The notes under the pieces: model-generated
What the model saw: only the letters and a program-made list of their open reading frames with translations
The model's database searches: none
Told to the model about the DNA's origin: nothing
Shown: piece after piece, positions 32,863 to 41,118 of the stretch
Numbering within the stretch: position 1 is the stretch's first letter
How the letters are laid out: every line of letters starts with the position of its first letter
Source: Nitrospirota bacterium
GTDB lineage: Bacteria; Nitrospirota; Thermodesulfovibrionia; UBA6902
Direction of reading: 5' to 3'
Assembly (NCBI GenBank): GCA_016208905.1
Contig: JACQXG010000047.1
Location: forward strand, 1-52,006
Length of the DNA: 52,006 nt
Translations under genes and position numbers: made by a program

Positions 32863-34889
32863 AACTTTTTGCTCTGTTAAAACAGAGGGAAGATGTAGCG
32901 GTAGCATTAATCCTGGTAGCAATTATCGGGGTGATGATTCTGCCTATACCTCCTTTCATTCTGGATATACTGCTGACGCTTTCAATTTCACTTTCAATTT
33001 CGATCCTTATTACATCTGTTTATATTAAAAAGCCTCTTGATTTTTCAGTGCTTCCGACGCTGCTCCTTATGGCGACGCTTTTCAGGCTAGCGCTGAATGT
33101 TGCTACTACAAGATTGATACTTTTAAAAGGCAATGAGGGAATAGATGCAGCAGGATCGGTTATTAAATCATTCGGAAATTTTGTGATAGGCGGAGACTAC
33201 GCTGTAGGGATAATAATCTTTCTCATCCTGACCATTGTTAATTTTATTGTTATAACCAAGGGCTCCGGAAGGATCGCAGAGGTTGCGGCAAGGTTTACAC
33301 TCGATGCAATGCCGGGCAAGCAGATGGCAATTGATGCTGATCTCAACACCGGTCTTATAGATGAAAAAGAAGCGCGGGACCGCAGGGAGCTTATAGCGCA
33401 GGAAGCCGACTATTACGGATCAATGGACGGCGCCAGCAAGTTTGTCAGAGGCGACGCGATTGCAGGATTGATAATAACGGCAATTAATATTGTCGGCGGT
33501 CTTATAATAGGCACATTACAAAAAGGCATGCCCGTAGCAGATGCCGCTACTACATATACGACTCTTACAATCGGTGACGGTCTTGTGTCACAGATACCGG
33601 CGCTATTGATATCGACTGCGGCCGGTCTGGTTGTCAGCCGCGCAGGGAAAGCCAGCAACATAGGCAAAGATATAACCGCACAGGTAATTTTTAATCCGAA
33701 AGCACTCGTTACATTAGCAGCTGTTTTGACGGTTCTCGGCATTATACCGGGGCTTCCTCATATACCTTTTTTCCTTGTATCGGCATTGGCCGGCGGAATG
33801 GCGTATATGCTTACGAAATCGCCGCTGGAAGAGGAAATTGCGAAAGTAACGCCTAAAGCAGGTAAGGAAGAAGTAAAAATAGAATCGTATCTTGAGCTTG
33901 ATCCGCTGAGTCTTGAAATCGGATATGGACTTATCCCCCTCGTCGATGAATCCCGTGGAGAACTTCTGGGAAAGATAAAGGCCATGAGACGGCAGCTTGC
34001 AATGGAGCTCGGTTTTGTAGTCGCCCCGATCCATATTAAAGATAATCTCCAATTAAGGCCGCATGAGTATAGTTTTCTCATCAGGGGCATCGAGATCGCC
34101 AGGGGTGAAGTTATGATGGGAAGCTGGCTTGCCGTGGCCTCCGGTACTGCCGAGAAAATCGACGGAATACCGACAAAAGAACCGGCGTTCGGTCTCCCAG
34201 CCTACTGGATCGAAGAGAGTGATATAGAGAATGCGCAGCTGGCCGGATATATGGTAGTTGATACGGCAACAATTATTGGAACGCACGTAACTGAACTTAT
34301 AAGGGAATATTCATGGGAACTCCTTACAAGAAGTGAGACCCAGAAACTGCTGGATAATATTTCAAAGACTTATCCCAAGCTTGTTGAAGAGCTGATCCCG
34401 GCGAACCTGACTCTTGGCGCTGTTCAGCGTGTATTACAAAACCTTCTGAAAGAAAGAGTGCCCATTAAGGACATTATAACTATTTTTGAAGCATTGCTTG
34501 ATTATTCACCAAATACTAAGGACCCTGAAGTCCTTACCGAGTATGTCCGCCAGTCCCTTTCCAGGACAATTACTAAACAATATATAAATGATAATGGGAA
34601 GCTGACTGTATTTACGCTTGATCCGACATATGAAAAACTGTTGTCCCAATCCGAAGGAGGGGGCCTGACCCCGGACATAATCAACAAACTTGTAAGGAGC
34701 ATAGAAACTGTTCTTTCATCAGGAAAGCTTAAAGGCGCACAGCCTGTAATACTTTGTTCTGCCAATATCAGAAGATATATCAGAAAGATTGTTGAAAGGA
34801 TTTCATCGTCATTTGTTGTGCTTTCGAGCTCGGAAATTGTCTCTAAAACGGACCTTGATGTAAGAGGAATGGTTAAATATGAAAATTAA
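32859..34889 (+). CDS. flhA: Flagellar export protein FlhA
   Basis: Largest export-gate subunit, 676 residues: eight membrane segments in the first 320 residues, FHIPEP-like loop region (TLDAMPGKQMAIDADLNTGLIDEKEARDRR), then a large cytoplasmic docking domain for chaperone-substrate complexes. Complete and in frame. Overlaps flhF by 11 bp. Confidence 0.96.
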   Translation: MKLFALLKQREDVAVALILVAIIGVMILPIPPFILDILLTLSISLSISILITSVYIKKPLDFSVLPTLLLMATLFRLALNVATTRLILLKGNEGIDAAGSVIKSFGNFVIGGDYAVGIIIFLILTIVNFIVITKGSGRIAEVAARFTLDAMPGKQMAIDADLNTGLIDEKEARDRRELIAQEADYYGSMDGASKFVRGDAIAGLIITAINIVGGLIIGTLQKGMPVADAATTYTTLTIGDGLVSQIPALLISTAAGLVVSRAGKASNIGKDITAQVIFNPKALVTLAAVLTVLGIIPGLPHIPFFLVSALAGGMAYMLTKSPLEEEIAKVTPKAGKEEVKIESYLELDPLSLEIGYGLIPLVDESRGELLGKIKAMRRQLAMELGFVVAPIHIKDNLQLRPHEYSFLIRGIEIARGEVMMGSWLAVASGTAEKIDGIPTKEPAFGLPAYWIEESDIENAQLAGYMVVDTATIIGTHVTELIREYSWELLTRSETQKLLDNISKTYPKLVEELIPANLTLGAVQRVLQNLLKERVPIKDIITIFEALLDYSPNTKDPEVLTEYVRQSLSRTITKQYINDNGKLTVFTLDPTYEKLLSQSEGGGLTPDIINKLVRSIETVLSSGKLKGAQPVILCSANIRRYIRKIVERISSSFVVLSSSEIVSKTDLDVRGMVKYEN

Positions 34890-35994
34890 AACGATACGCG
34901 CAAAAAATTTCAGGGAAGCCCTTTCTCTTGTAAAAAAGGAGCTTGGAGCAGAGGCTGTAATCCTTTCCTCGGAAGATAAAAAGGGGAATAATTCGTATGT
35001 TGAAGTAACTGCTGCCATAGATTATGACATTGAAAAAATCAATAATAAATATGAAGCCGTCACCAGTCTCTGGGACGACACTGTAAGGAAAAATGAATCG
35101 CAGCAGGATCCGGTGACAGAATCCGGGTCAAGTGAATTTATAAATTTGAAAAGTGATATAAAAGCCCTGAAAGATTATATTGAGACCATGAAAAACACCG
35201 GTTTTGAGTTGACGATGCCGGAAGGAAGAAAGAAAATATTTTCTTTCCTTAAAGAAAAATCAATAAAAGATGAATTCGCACTGAAGCTTATTGAGAGGGC
35301 CAATGTAATAGAAGACATTGAAACGATCATGACCGATGATCTGAATATGACAAGGTCTTTGAGAAATCCATTTGCAAATATTCAGGATGTATCGGCAAAA
35401 GAAATCAGAAGGATAATGATGCTCATAGGTCCGACAGGGGCAGGCAAGACGACTACAGTTGCAAAGCTTGCATCAATGGCCATAAAAGAAGGTAAAAAAG
35501 TCGCAATGATCAGCATCGATACATACAAAATAGGAGCTGCGGAACAGATACGTATATATTCAAGGATGATAGGAATACCTCTTGATGTAGTTTCAGACAA
35601 AGATAATTTCAAAAAAAGCATAAGGAGGTTTTCCGACAGGGACGTAATTTTAGTAGATACAACAGGGCAGAATCCTAAAGACATCGAATACATTAACAAT
35701 CTTAGAAACATCTATGAGACGGGGATGCCTGTTGAAACACATTTGTTGCTGAGCGCATCAAGTGACTGTGATTTCCTCATGGATACCCATAAATATTATA
35801 ACCCGCTCCCTATAGATTATATGGCGTTTACAAAGACTGATGAGGCCGTGAAGCTGGGTTCGATATATAATCTTTGCCGTTTGTATCAGAAACCTGTCGC
35901 CTATATAACTACAGGACAGAAAGTGCCGGGCAATATTGAATTTGTAGACAGTAAAAAATTGACTAATCTAATTTTAAGAACAGGGAGCGCATAA
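34879..35994 (+). CDS. flhF: SRP-type GTPase FlhF
   Basis: Sets flagellar position and number at the pole. 371 residues: variable N-terminal B domain beginning MKIKTIRAKNFREALSLVKKELGAEAVILSS, then the NG GTPase with P-loop GPTGAGKTTTVAKLAS (about 184-199), DTYKIGAAEQIRIYSRMIGIP and VDTTGQNPKD. Next to flhG, the usual pairing in polarly flagellated bacteria. Its stop and the flhG ATG overlap by one base. Confidence 0.95.
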   Translation: MKIKTIRAKNFREALSLVKKELGAEAVILSSEDKKGNNSYVEVTAAIDYDIEKINNKYEAVTSLWDDTVRKNESQQDPVTESGSSEFINLKSDIKALKDYIETMKNTGFELTMPEGRKKIFSFLKEKSIKDEFALKLIERANVIEDIETIMTDDLNMTRSLRNPFANIQDVSAKEIRRIMMLIGPTGAGKTTTVAKLASMAIKEGKKVAMISIDTYKIGAAEQIRIYSRMIGIPLDVVSDKDNFKKSIRRFSDRDVILVDTTGQNPKDIEYINNLRNIYETGMPVETHLLLSASSDCDFLMDTHKYYNPLPIDYMAFTKTDEAVKLGSIYNLCRLYQKPVAYITTGQKVPGNIEFVDSKKLTNLILRTGSA

Positions 35995-36815
35995 TGAAGA
36001 CCGCGGAAGGAAAGGTTGTGAGGACAATAGCTGTAGCAAGCGGTAAGGGAGGCGTCGGGAAGACGAATATAACGGCAAACCTTGCTATCGGGTTCAGTAA
36101 ATTAAATAAGAAAGTGCTTGTATTTGATGCCGATCTCGGACTCAGTAATATCGATGTTATCCTGAATCTTGCCACTAAGTATAATATCAATCATCTCTTT
36201 ACAGGAGAAAAGAAACTGAAAGACCTCATTGTTGACGGTCCCCAGGGGATAAAGGTGCTTCCGGCAAGTTCGGGTATCCAGGAGCTGACATCGCTTGACG
36301 AGTTTCAGAGGTTAAGACTGATTGAAGAGTTTGAGTCCTATGACGGCGGGATTGATTATCTTTTAATTGATACATCGTCAGGAATATCTCCGAATGTCGC
36401 ATTTTTCTGTATGGCTGCACAGGAGACAATTATTGTAACTTCAGCCGAACCTACGGCAATGACCGACGCATATGCGCTCATCAAAGTCCTCTATACAAAA
36501 TATCAGGAAAAGGATTTTAAAATTCTGGTGAATAATGTAAAAGATGAAAAAGAGGCGACCGATGTCTACCGGAGGCTTTCAACCGCGGCTGAAAGATTCC
36601 TGAGCATATCTCTTGATTACATCGGATTTGTCCCTCACGATGATTCTGTCCGGAAAGCGGTCCGCCAGCAAAGGGCCCTGATTGATATTTATCCTGACAG
36701 TGAAGCATCTAAAAGTTTATTAAAGATATCGGAAAAGCTTAATGATGACAACAATAACCATATAAAGGGAACACTTCAATTTTTTCTCGGAGGTCTTTTG
36801 AAAGCAAAATGTTAA
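35994..36815 (+). CDS. flhG: MinD-like ATPase FlhG (FleN)
   Basis: Antagonist of FlhF that limits flagellar number. 273 residues with the deviant Walker A motif ASGKGGVGKTNITANLAIGF (about 13-32), the switch region VFDADLGLSNIDVILNL and LLIDTSSGIS. The C-terminal amphipathic membrane helix expected in MinD-like proteins is plausible in the last 15 residues (LQFFLGGLLKAKC). Overlaps fliA by 7 bp. Confidence 0.95.
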   Translation: MKTAEGKVVRTIAVASGKGGVGKTNITANLAIGFSKLNKKVLVFDADLGLSNIDVILNLATKYNINHLFTGEKKLKDLIVDGPQGIKVLPASSGIQELTSLDEFQRLRLIEEFESYDGGIDYLLIDTSSGISPNVAFFCMAAQETIIVTSAEPTAMTDAYALIKVLYTKYQEKDFKILVNNVKDEKEATDVYRRLSTAAERFLSISLDYIGFVPHDDSVRKAVRQQRALIDIYPDSEASKSLLKISEKLNDDNNNHIKGTLQFFLGGLLKAKC

Positions 36816-37540
36816 ATTACAAGACAGAAATGAATGAAGAAAAACGGGAACAGGTAATAAAAGAATTTTTACCGTATATCAAATATACGGCGTACAGGCT
36901 TTCCTGGAAGCTCCCGCCCCATGTCACTATTGACGATCTTGTAAGCGTAGGATTAATGGGATTGATGGATGCTCTCGACCGGTTCGAACCAGGGAGGGTC
37001 AAACTCAAGACGTATGCGGAATTGCGGATCAGGGGATCAATGATAGATGAGTTAAGGGCAACGGCTTGGATCCCCAGATCAATGAGAAAGAAGATAGAGG
37101 TCATAAATAATGCGCGCATGAAGCTTGAAAAAAAGCATGGGAAAATACCTGACGAGGCGGAAGTAGCGAAGTCATTGAAGATGCCTCTTGATGAATATTT
37201 CAAGACTCTTCAATATGCAACTTCCTCGAATCCTGTAAGACTGGAAGACTTTCGAAACAGCAAATATTCGGACAGCGAATTGAATATTACGGAGTGCATC
37301 GCAGATCCGTCGGCAAAGAGTCCGCTTGCTATCCTTGAAGAAAAGGACACAAAACAGGGGATGGCGGATTTAATAGAGACCCTGCCAAAAAAAGAGAAGC
37401 TGGTTTTGGCGCTTTATTACTATGAGGAACTTACAATGCAGGAGATAGGCAAGGTTTTGAGTATTACAGAGTCCCGGGTCTGTCAGATTCACAGCCAGGC
37501 GCTGTTGAAAATGAAAAGCAAACTTAAGCAATTAGGTTAG
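36809..37540 (+). CDS. fliA: Sigma-28 factor FliA
   Basis: Directs late flagellar transcription. 243 residues with region 2 (YIKYTAYRLSWKLPPHVTIDDLVSVGLMGLMDALDRFEPGRVKLKTYAELRIRGSMIDELR), region 3 and region 4 (LPKKEKLVLALYYYEELTMQEIGKVLSITESRVCQIHSQALLKMK). Matching promoters (TAAA-N15-GCCGATAA) are found before flgM and fliC. ATG 36830 (MNEEKREQ) is an alternative start; GGAGG at 36790 fits the first ATG somewhat loosely. Confidence 0.96.
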   Translation: MLNYKTEMNEEKREQVIKEFLPYIKYTAYRLSWKLPPHVTIDDLVSVGLMGLMDALDRFEPGRVKLKTYAELRIRGSMIDELRATAWIPRSMRKKIEVINNARMKLEKKHGKIPDEAEVAKSLKMPLDEYFKTLQYATSSNPVRLEDFRNSKYSDSELNITECIADPSAKSPLAILEEKDTKQGMADLIETLPKKEKLVLALYYYEELTMQEIGKVLSITESRVCQIHSQALLKMKSKLKQLG

Positions 37541-37567
37541 GATTACAGGGAATCCAGAGGCATAAAC

Positions 37568-37735
37568 ATGGGTATTGACGCCCTCAACAACACATATGGC
37601 GTGCCGGATATAAAGAATGAACGGGAAACCGTGATGAATCAGAGAAAAAAACAGAGGAAACAGCAAGACGATAAAAAGAGGGAAGAAAGAGAAGAACGGA
37701 TTGAAAATGAGGGAAAGGTCGATATCAGAATATAG
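37568..37735 (+). CDS. Small charged protein in the flagellar locus, 55 residues (not in ORF track)
   Basis: ATG 37568, 28 bp after fliA, to TAG 37733-37735. The product begins MGIDALNNTYGVPDIKNE and continues with a highly charged helix (RKKQRKQQDDKKREEREERIENE) ending KVDIRI. AGAGG lies 8-10 bases upstream. Codons and strand agree with the operon. I do not recognise a family; a small flagellar-cluster protein, anti-sigma or chaperone-like helix are possibilities. Confidence 0.65.
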   Translation: MGIDALNNTYGVPDIKNERETVMNQRKKQRKQQDDKKREEREERIENEGKVDIRI

Positions 37736-37874
37736 GGAACATATTTTCCCGGCGGGAATTATTTTCCTGTAATGTACGGACCCATGATATGAAAAATTTT
37801 AGCCGGACAAAGATAAAGACTGAATATTCAATAAATCAAACAAATAATAGTGGAGGGATGTTGCCGGTTTTCTC

Positions 37875-37890
37875 TGGCATCGGGCTTGCA
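37875..37890 (+). promoter_or_regulatory. Sigma-54 promoter of flgF
   Basis: TGGCATCGGGCTTGCA has the invariant GG (37876-37877) and GC (37888-37889) ten bases apart and matches TGGCAC-N5-TTGCA closely. Transcription would start near 37901, 14 bases before the flgF ATG, with GAGGTA as ribosome site. It separates the flg genes from the fliL-fliA unit. Confidence 0.75.
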
Positions 37891-37914
37891 TAGATAAGAG
37901 GTAAGTAAAAAGAT

Positions 37915-38622
37915 ATGTATAAGGGAATTTACATAACGCTTTCAGGGGCAGTTTTAAAGCAGAAGAATCTGGACATCACTGCGCAAAATATTGCCAATGC
38001 AGATATTTCAGGATATAAAAAAGAACAGATGTCTTTCAAAGACTACATTATCCCGGTGGACAATAAAGCAGCTAAGGCAGATGATGGTCGTGTAATGACC
38101 GAGCTTTCACGCGTCTCAATTGATTTTACTGAAGGTCCAATAAAAGGGACCGGAAATCCGCTTGACCTGGCAATAAACGGTGAAGGATTTTTTGCACTTG
38201 ACGAAGGTATGTACACAAGGAATGGAAGTTTTATGATAAGTGATGAAGGGTACTTGACTACTAAGAGCGGCGTTAAACTGCTTGGTGAAAGCGGGCCTAT
38301 AGAAATACAGGGCAGTGATATAGATATAAGTCCTTCCGGAGAAATTATAGTTGATGCAATACCTGTAGGCAAGTTGAAGATAGTGGATTTTCCTGATAAA
38401 GAAAAACTTAAGAAACTAAATGGCGGAATGTTTGCTGCAGGCGAAGCAGGAGTGACTGTAAATTCCAGTGTCAGTCAGGGTTTTTTAGAGCAATCCAATG
38501 TTAATGTCATCCAGGAGATGGTGGGGATGATTGCATCAACCAGGGAATTCGAAAGCTATCAAAAGATGATTCACGCATTTGATGAGGCAGCATCAAAAGC
38601 AATTAATGAAATGGGGAAATGA
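37915..38622 (+). CDS. flgF: Flagellar proximal rod protein FlgF
   Basis: 235 residues of the FlgF/FlgG rod-hook family. N-terminal motif DITAQNIANADISGYKKEQ and C-terminal coiled coil (VNSSVSQGFLEQSNVNVIQEMVGMIASTREFESYQKMIHAFDEA) are typical. It is shorter than FlgG and precedes it, so FlgF rather than a second FlgG. First gene behind the sigma-54 promoter. Confidence 0.92.
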   Translation: MYKGIYITLSGAVLKQKNLDITAQNIANADISGYKKEQMSFKDYIIPVDNKAAKADDGRVMTELSRVSIDFTEGPIKGTGNPLDLAINGEGFFALDEGMYTRNGSFMISDEGYLTTKSGVKLLGESGPIEIQGSDIDISPSGEIIVDAIPVGKLKIVDFPDKEKLKKLNGGMFAAGEAGVTVNSSVSQGFLEQSNVNVIQEMVGMIASTREFESYQKMIHAFDEAASKAINEMGK

Positions 38623-38627
38623 TTAGT

Positions 38628-38680
38628 GTAGTGGCGAGGTAATCTCGCCCGTATAGAGTTAAGAGTCAAAGGGTTTAAGA
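38628..38680 (+). repeat. Composite repeat: palindrome (copy 5) plus heptamers, between flgF and flgG
   Basis: GTAGTGGCGAGGTAATCTCG and CCCGTAT make the palindrome (38628-38654), followed by GAGTTAA GAGTCAA (38656-38669) and a further GGGTTTAAGAGT. Order and sequence match the composite between fliR and flhB (31763), about 6.9 kb away, apart from the missing left heptamers. Confidence 0.7.
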
Positions 38681-38705
38681 GTAAAAAAAATTATAGGAGG
38701 ACAAA

Positions 38706-39494
38706 GTGGATAGATCATTGTTTATAGCGGCAACAGGTATGGAAGCACAGAGGATCAATCTCGATGTTATATCGAATAATCTTGCGAATGTGAATACAAC
38801 CGGTTATAAAAAGAGCAGGGCTGACTTCCAGGAACTGATGTATCAGGGTATAAAGACAGCGGGCGCTACGTCGGCAGAAGGGACCGAGATCCCGACAGGG
38901 ATACAGGTAGGTCTTGGCGTCAAGCCTGCGGCTGTTCAGAAAATGTTTCAGCAGGGCGATTTTGTATCTACGGGAAACAGCCTGGACATGGTAATAGAAG
39001 GGCATGGTTTTTTTCAGATCGCAACGCCGGATGGAGAAACTGCTTATACACGTGCAGGCGCCTTCAAACTTGACAGCTCAGGGAATATCGTCAACTCTGA
39101 CGGTTATGCCATGGAACCGTCAATTACTATCCCGTCCAATGCACTGGAAATTACTATCACTCAGGACGGAACAGTATCCGTGCTTCAAGCAGGCAGCACC
39201 ACTCCTGTAGAGGTAGGACAGATAACAATAGCGCAGTTTATAAATCCGGGCGGCCTCAAGGCCATCGGTAAAAATCTGTTTCTCCCTTCAGGTTCATCAG
39301 GTGATGCGACAATTGGAAATCCCGGATCGGAAGGCCGCGGCTCAATTAATCAGGGTTTTATAGAACTCAGCAATGTGAATATAGTTGAAGAAATGGTGAA
39401 TATGATTGTCAGCCAGAGGGCGTATGAACTTAATTCAAAGGTTGTAAGGTCAGCGGATGAAATGCTGGCAATGGCTAATAATATAAAGAGATAA
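38706..39494 (+). CDS. flgG: Flagellar distal rod protein FlgG
   Basis: 262 residues, family length. N-terminal [43 protein letters not shown] and C-terminal [47 protein letters not shown] match FlgG closely. Start is GTG 38706 with AGGAGG six bases upstream. The flgA start follows by 2 bp. Confidence 0.96.
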   Translation: MDRSLFIAATGMEAQRINLDVISNNLANVNTTGYKKSRADFQELMYQGIKTAGATSAEGTEIPTGIQVGLGVKPAAVQKMFQQGDFVSTGNSLDMVIEGHGFFQIATPDGETAYTRAGAFKLDSSGNIVNSDGYAMEPSITIPSNALEITITQDGTVSVLQAGSTTPVEVGQITIAQFINPGGLKAIGKNLFLPSGSSGDATIGNPGSEGRGSINQGFIELSNVNIVEEMVNMIVSQRAYELNSKVVRSADEMLAMANNIKR

Positions 39495-39496
39495 TT

Positions 39497-40204
39497 ATGA
39501 AGATAGAGCACAGAGCACAGAGCACGGATAACAGACTAAAAAGAATTGTATGGCTATCCATAGCCTGCTCCTTCATATCCGTGTTCTTCTGTCTTTCTTC
39601 AAAGGCCGCCCCATGGGAACCAGAGGATGTGTTGAAGTCATTCCTTGTAAATAATTATCCATGGGAGGAGATTGAAGTAAGTAATGTGAAAGTAGCCGGC
39701 AGGATTTGTGATGAAACACCCGACAGAATCCTTATTGAAAAAGGACCGCTCGGTAAAGCTGTCTTTTCATTTATATGCAAGAACAATGAAAGAGCGATAG
39801 TAAAAGCGGATGTCAGGGCCTTTGGCTGGGTAGTTATGAGTAGAATGTCATTTGAGAGGGGACACGTGATTCGGGATGAAGATACATACCTGGCAAAAAT
39901 GGATATCGGAAAGATGCCGCGGAGTTCAGTGAAAGATCCGGCAGGAATTCTGGGAAGATCCTTAAAAAGATCCATAATTGCAAACATGCCGGTTGTAGAA
40001 GACATGATCGAGATGTCCCGGATTGTAGCGAGAGGGAAGATAGTTGAACTTGTACTGGATTTTAATGGATTAAGTATTAAAACAGCCGGGAAGACTAAAG
40101 AGAAAGGATATGTAGGTATGCCGGTTAAGGCAATTAACATATCATCAAAAAAAGAAGTCACAGGAGTGCTGATAGATGAAAATACAATTAGAGTCGATCT
40201 GTAA
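39497..40204 (+). CDS. flgA: P-ring assembly chaperone FlgA
   Basis: Periplasmic chaperone for P-ring (FlgI) assembly. 235 residues: signal peptide (about 16-37, IVWLSIACSFISVFFCLSSKAAP), then the C-terminal SAF domain (WVVMSRMSFERGHVIRDEDTYLAKMDIGKMPRSSVKDPAGILGRSLKRSI, VVEDMIEMSRIVARGKIVELVLDF). The first codons (EHRAQSTDNR) come from a heptamer array, so the original start may have been lost or displaced. Confidence 0.92.
   Translation: MKIEHRAQSTDNRLKRIVWLSIACSFISVFFCLSSKAAPWEPEDVLKSFLVNNYPWEEIEVSNVKVAGRICDETPDRILIEKGPLGKAVFSFICKNNERAIVKADVRAFGWVVMSRMSFERGHVIRDEDTYLAKMDIGKMPRSSVKDPAGILGRSLKRSIIANMPVVEDMIEMSRIVARGKIVELVLDFNGLSIKTAGKTKEKGYVGMPVKAINISSKKEVTGVLIDENTIRVDL
39505..39600 (+). 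repeat. Heptamer array at the 5' end of flgA
   Basis: AGAGCAC three times then GGATAAC (39505-39532). CACGGATA (39523-39530) is matched by TATCCGTG (39576-39583) downstream, where the sequence GTTCTTCTGTCTTTCTTC is loosely complementary to the array. Both parts are inside the coding region, the second within the signal peptide. Confidence 0.6.
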
Positions 40205-40991
40205 AACAGAGAACAGAGCACAGAGAACAGAGCACAGACTGCAAAAAAATGGTGTTGCGGCTGTCTATTGTTGCCTGTTGTCTGTAATCTGTGTTCTGTG
40301 TTCCGGGCTCTTTGCTCTGTTTTTTGTCGGCTGTGTCAGCCCATCCGCCAAACTGCCGCCGCCGCCGCCCAAATATATAGACAATGCACAAGATGTGGCA
40401 GGACATTATTCATTAAACTCACTCTGGAGCGACAGCGGTAATTTATTTGAAGACGGAAAAGCCCGAAGGTTAAATGATCTTGTAACAATAAACATTGTTG
40501 AGAGTTTGTCCGGATCAGGCAAGGCCGACACCGACACCAGCAGTGAGTCGACACTTGATTTTGAACTTACAAAATTATTAGGGATGAACACTGATTTTGG
40601 TCTTCAAAACAGATCATTGTTAAAGCATTTGTTCGAGGGAGGTAAAGTATTCGAGCCGGCAGTCAAAAGCACATCAAAATCAGAATTTAAAGGGAAAGGC
40701 GACACAAACAGGGAAGGGAAACTTATTGCAACTGTAACAGCCAAGGTTGTAGAAGTAATGCCTAACGGCAATCTTGTATTAGAAGCAAGAAAAGAACTTA
40801 CAATAAACAACGAAAAACAAATACTGGTACTCAGTGGAATGGCAAGACCTGATGATATTTCATCCGACAATACGATATTCAGCAATAAGCTCGCTGATGC
40901 GCAGGTTTATTATCTCGGGGACGGCGTAATACAGGATAAACAGGGCCCCGGATGGATGGCAAGAATACTGGATAATATATGGCCGTTCTAA
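40176..40991 (+). CDS. flgH: L-ring lipoprotein FlgH
   Basis: Outer-membrane L-ring subunit. 271 residues: lipoprotein signal with lipobox FVGC (cysteine near residue 50), proline stretch LPPPPP, then GHYSLNSLWSDSGNLFEDGKARRLNDLVTINIVESLSGSGKADTDTSSES and the late motif ITINNEKQILVLSGMARPDDISSDNTIFSNKLADAQVYYLGDGVI. The start overlaps flgA by 29 bp, and the long N-terminus before the hydrophobic core is encoded by heptamer repeats (KTENRAQRTEHR), as is the core itself. Confidence 0.94.
   Translation: MKIQLESICKTENRAQRTEHRLQKNGVAAVYCCLLSVICVLCSGLFALFFVGCVSPSAKLPPPPPKYIDNAQDVAGHYSLNSLWSDSGNLFEDGKARRLNDLVTINIVESLSGSGKADTDTSSESTLDFELTKLLGMNTDFGLQNRSLLKHLFEGGKVFEPAVKSTSKSEFKGKGDTNREGKLIATVTAKVVEVMPNGNLVLEARKELTINNEKQILVLSGMARPDDISSDNTIFSNKLADAQVYYLGDGVIQDKQGPGWMARILDNIWPF
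40206..40323 (+). repeat. Inverted heptamer arrays within the flgH signal-peptide coding region
   Basis: Left arm: ACAGAGA ACAGAGC ACAGAGA ACAGAGC ACAGACT (40206-40240). Right arm: CTGTTGT CTGTAAT CTGTGTT CTGTGTT CCGGGCT CTTTGCT CTGTTTT (40275-40323). The two are reverse complementary. The right arm encodes the hydrophobic LLSVICVLCSGLFALFF. Confidence 0.8.
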
Positions 40992-40993
40992 AG

Positions 40994-41118
40994 ACAGTGA
41001 ACAGTGAATAGTGAATAGAAAGGAGAGACGTAGCAGTAATGGAAAACATATTTAAGATAAGAGCAAAATTTCCCATAGTTATCTTTTTACTGTTCACTGT
41101 TCACTGTTCACTGTTCAC
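40994..41118 (+). repeat. Inverted heptamer arrays around the flgI start
   Basis: Left arm ACAGTGA ACAGTGA ATAGTGA (40994-41014) lies before the ribosome site; right arm is four exact TGTTCAC units (41091-41118) within the signal peptide. The arms are reverse complementary, so the ribosome site and ATG 41039 lie in the loop of a potential hairpin. The right arm encodes [11 protein letters not shown]: 21 bp give exactly seven residues. Confidence 0.82.

Noticed and set aside
40206-41118. CRISPR array
   Set aside because: Units are 7 bp and contiguous, without spacers, and no cas genes are in the window.
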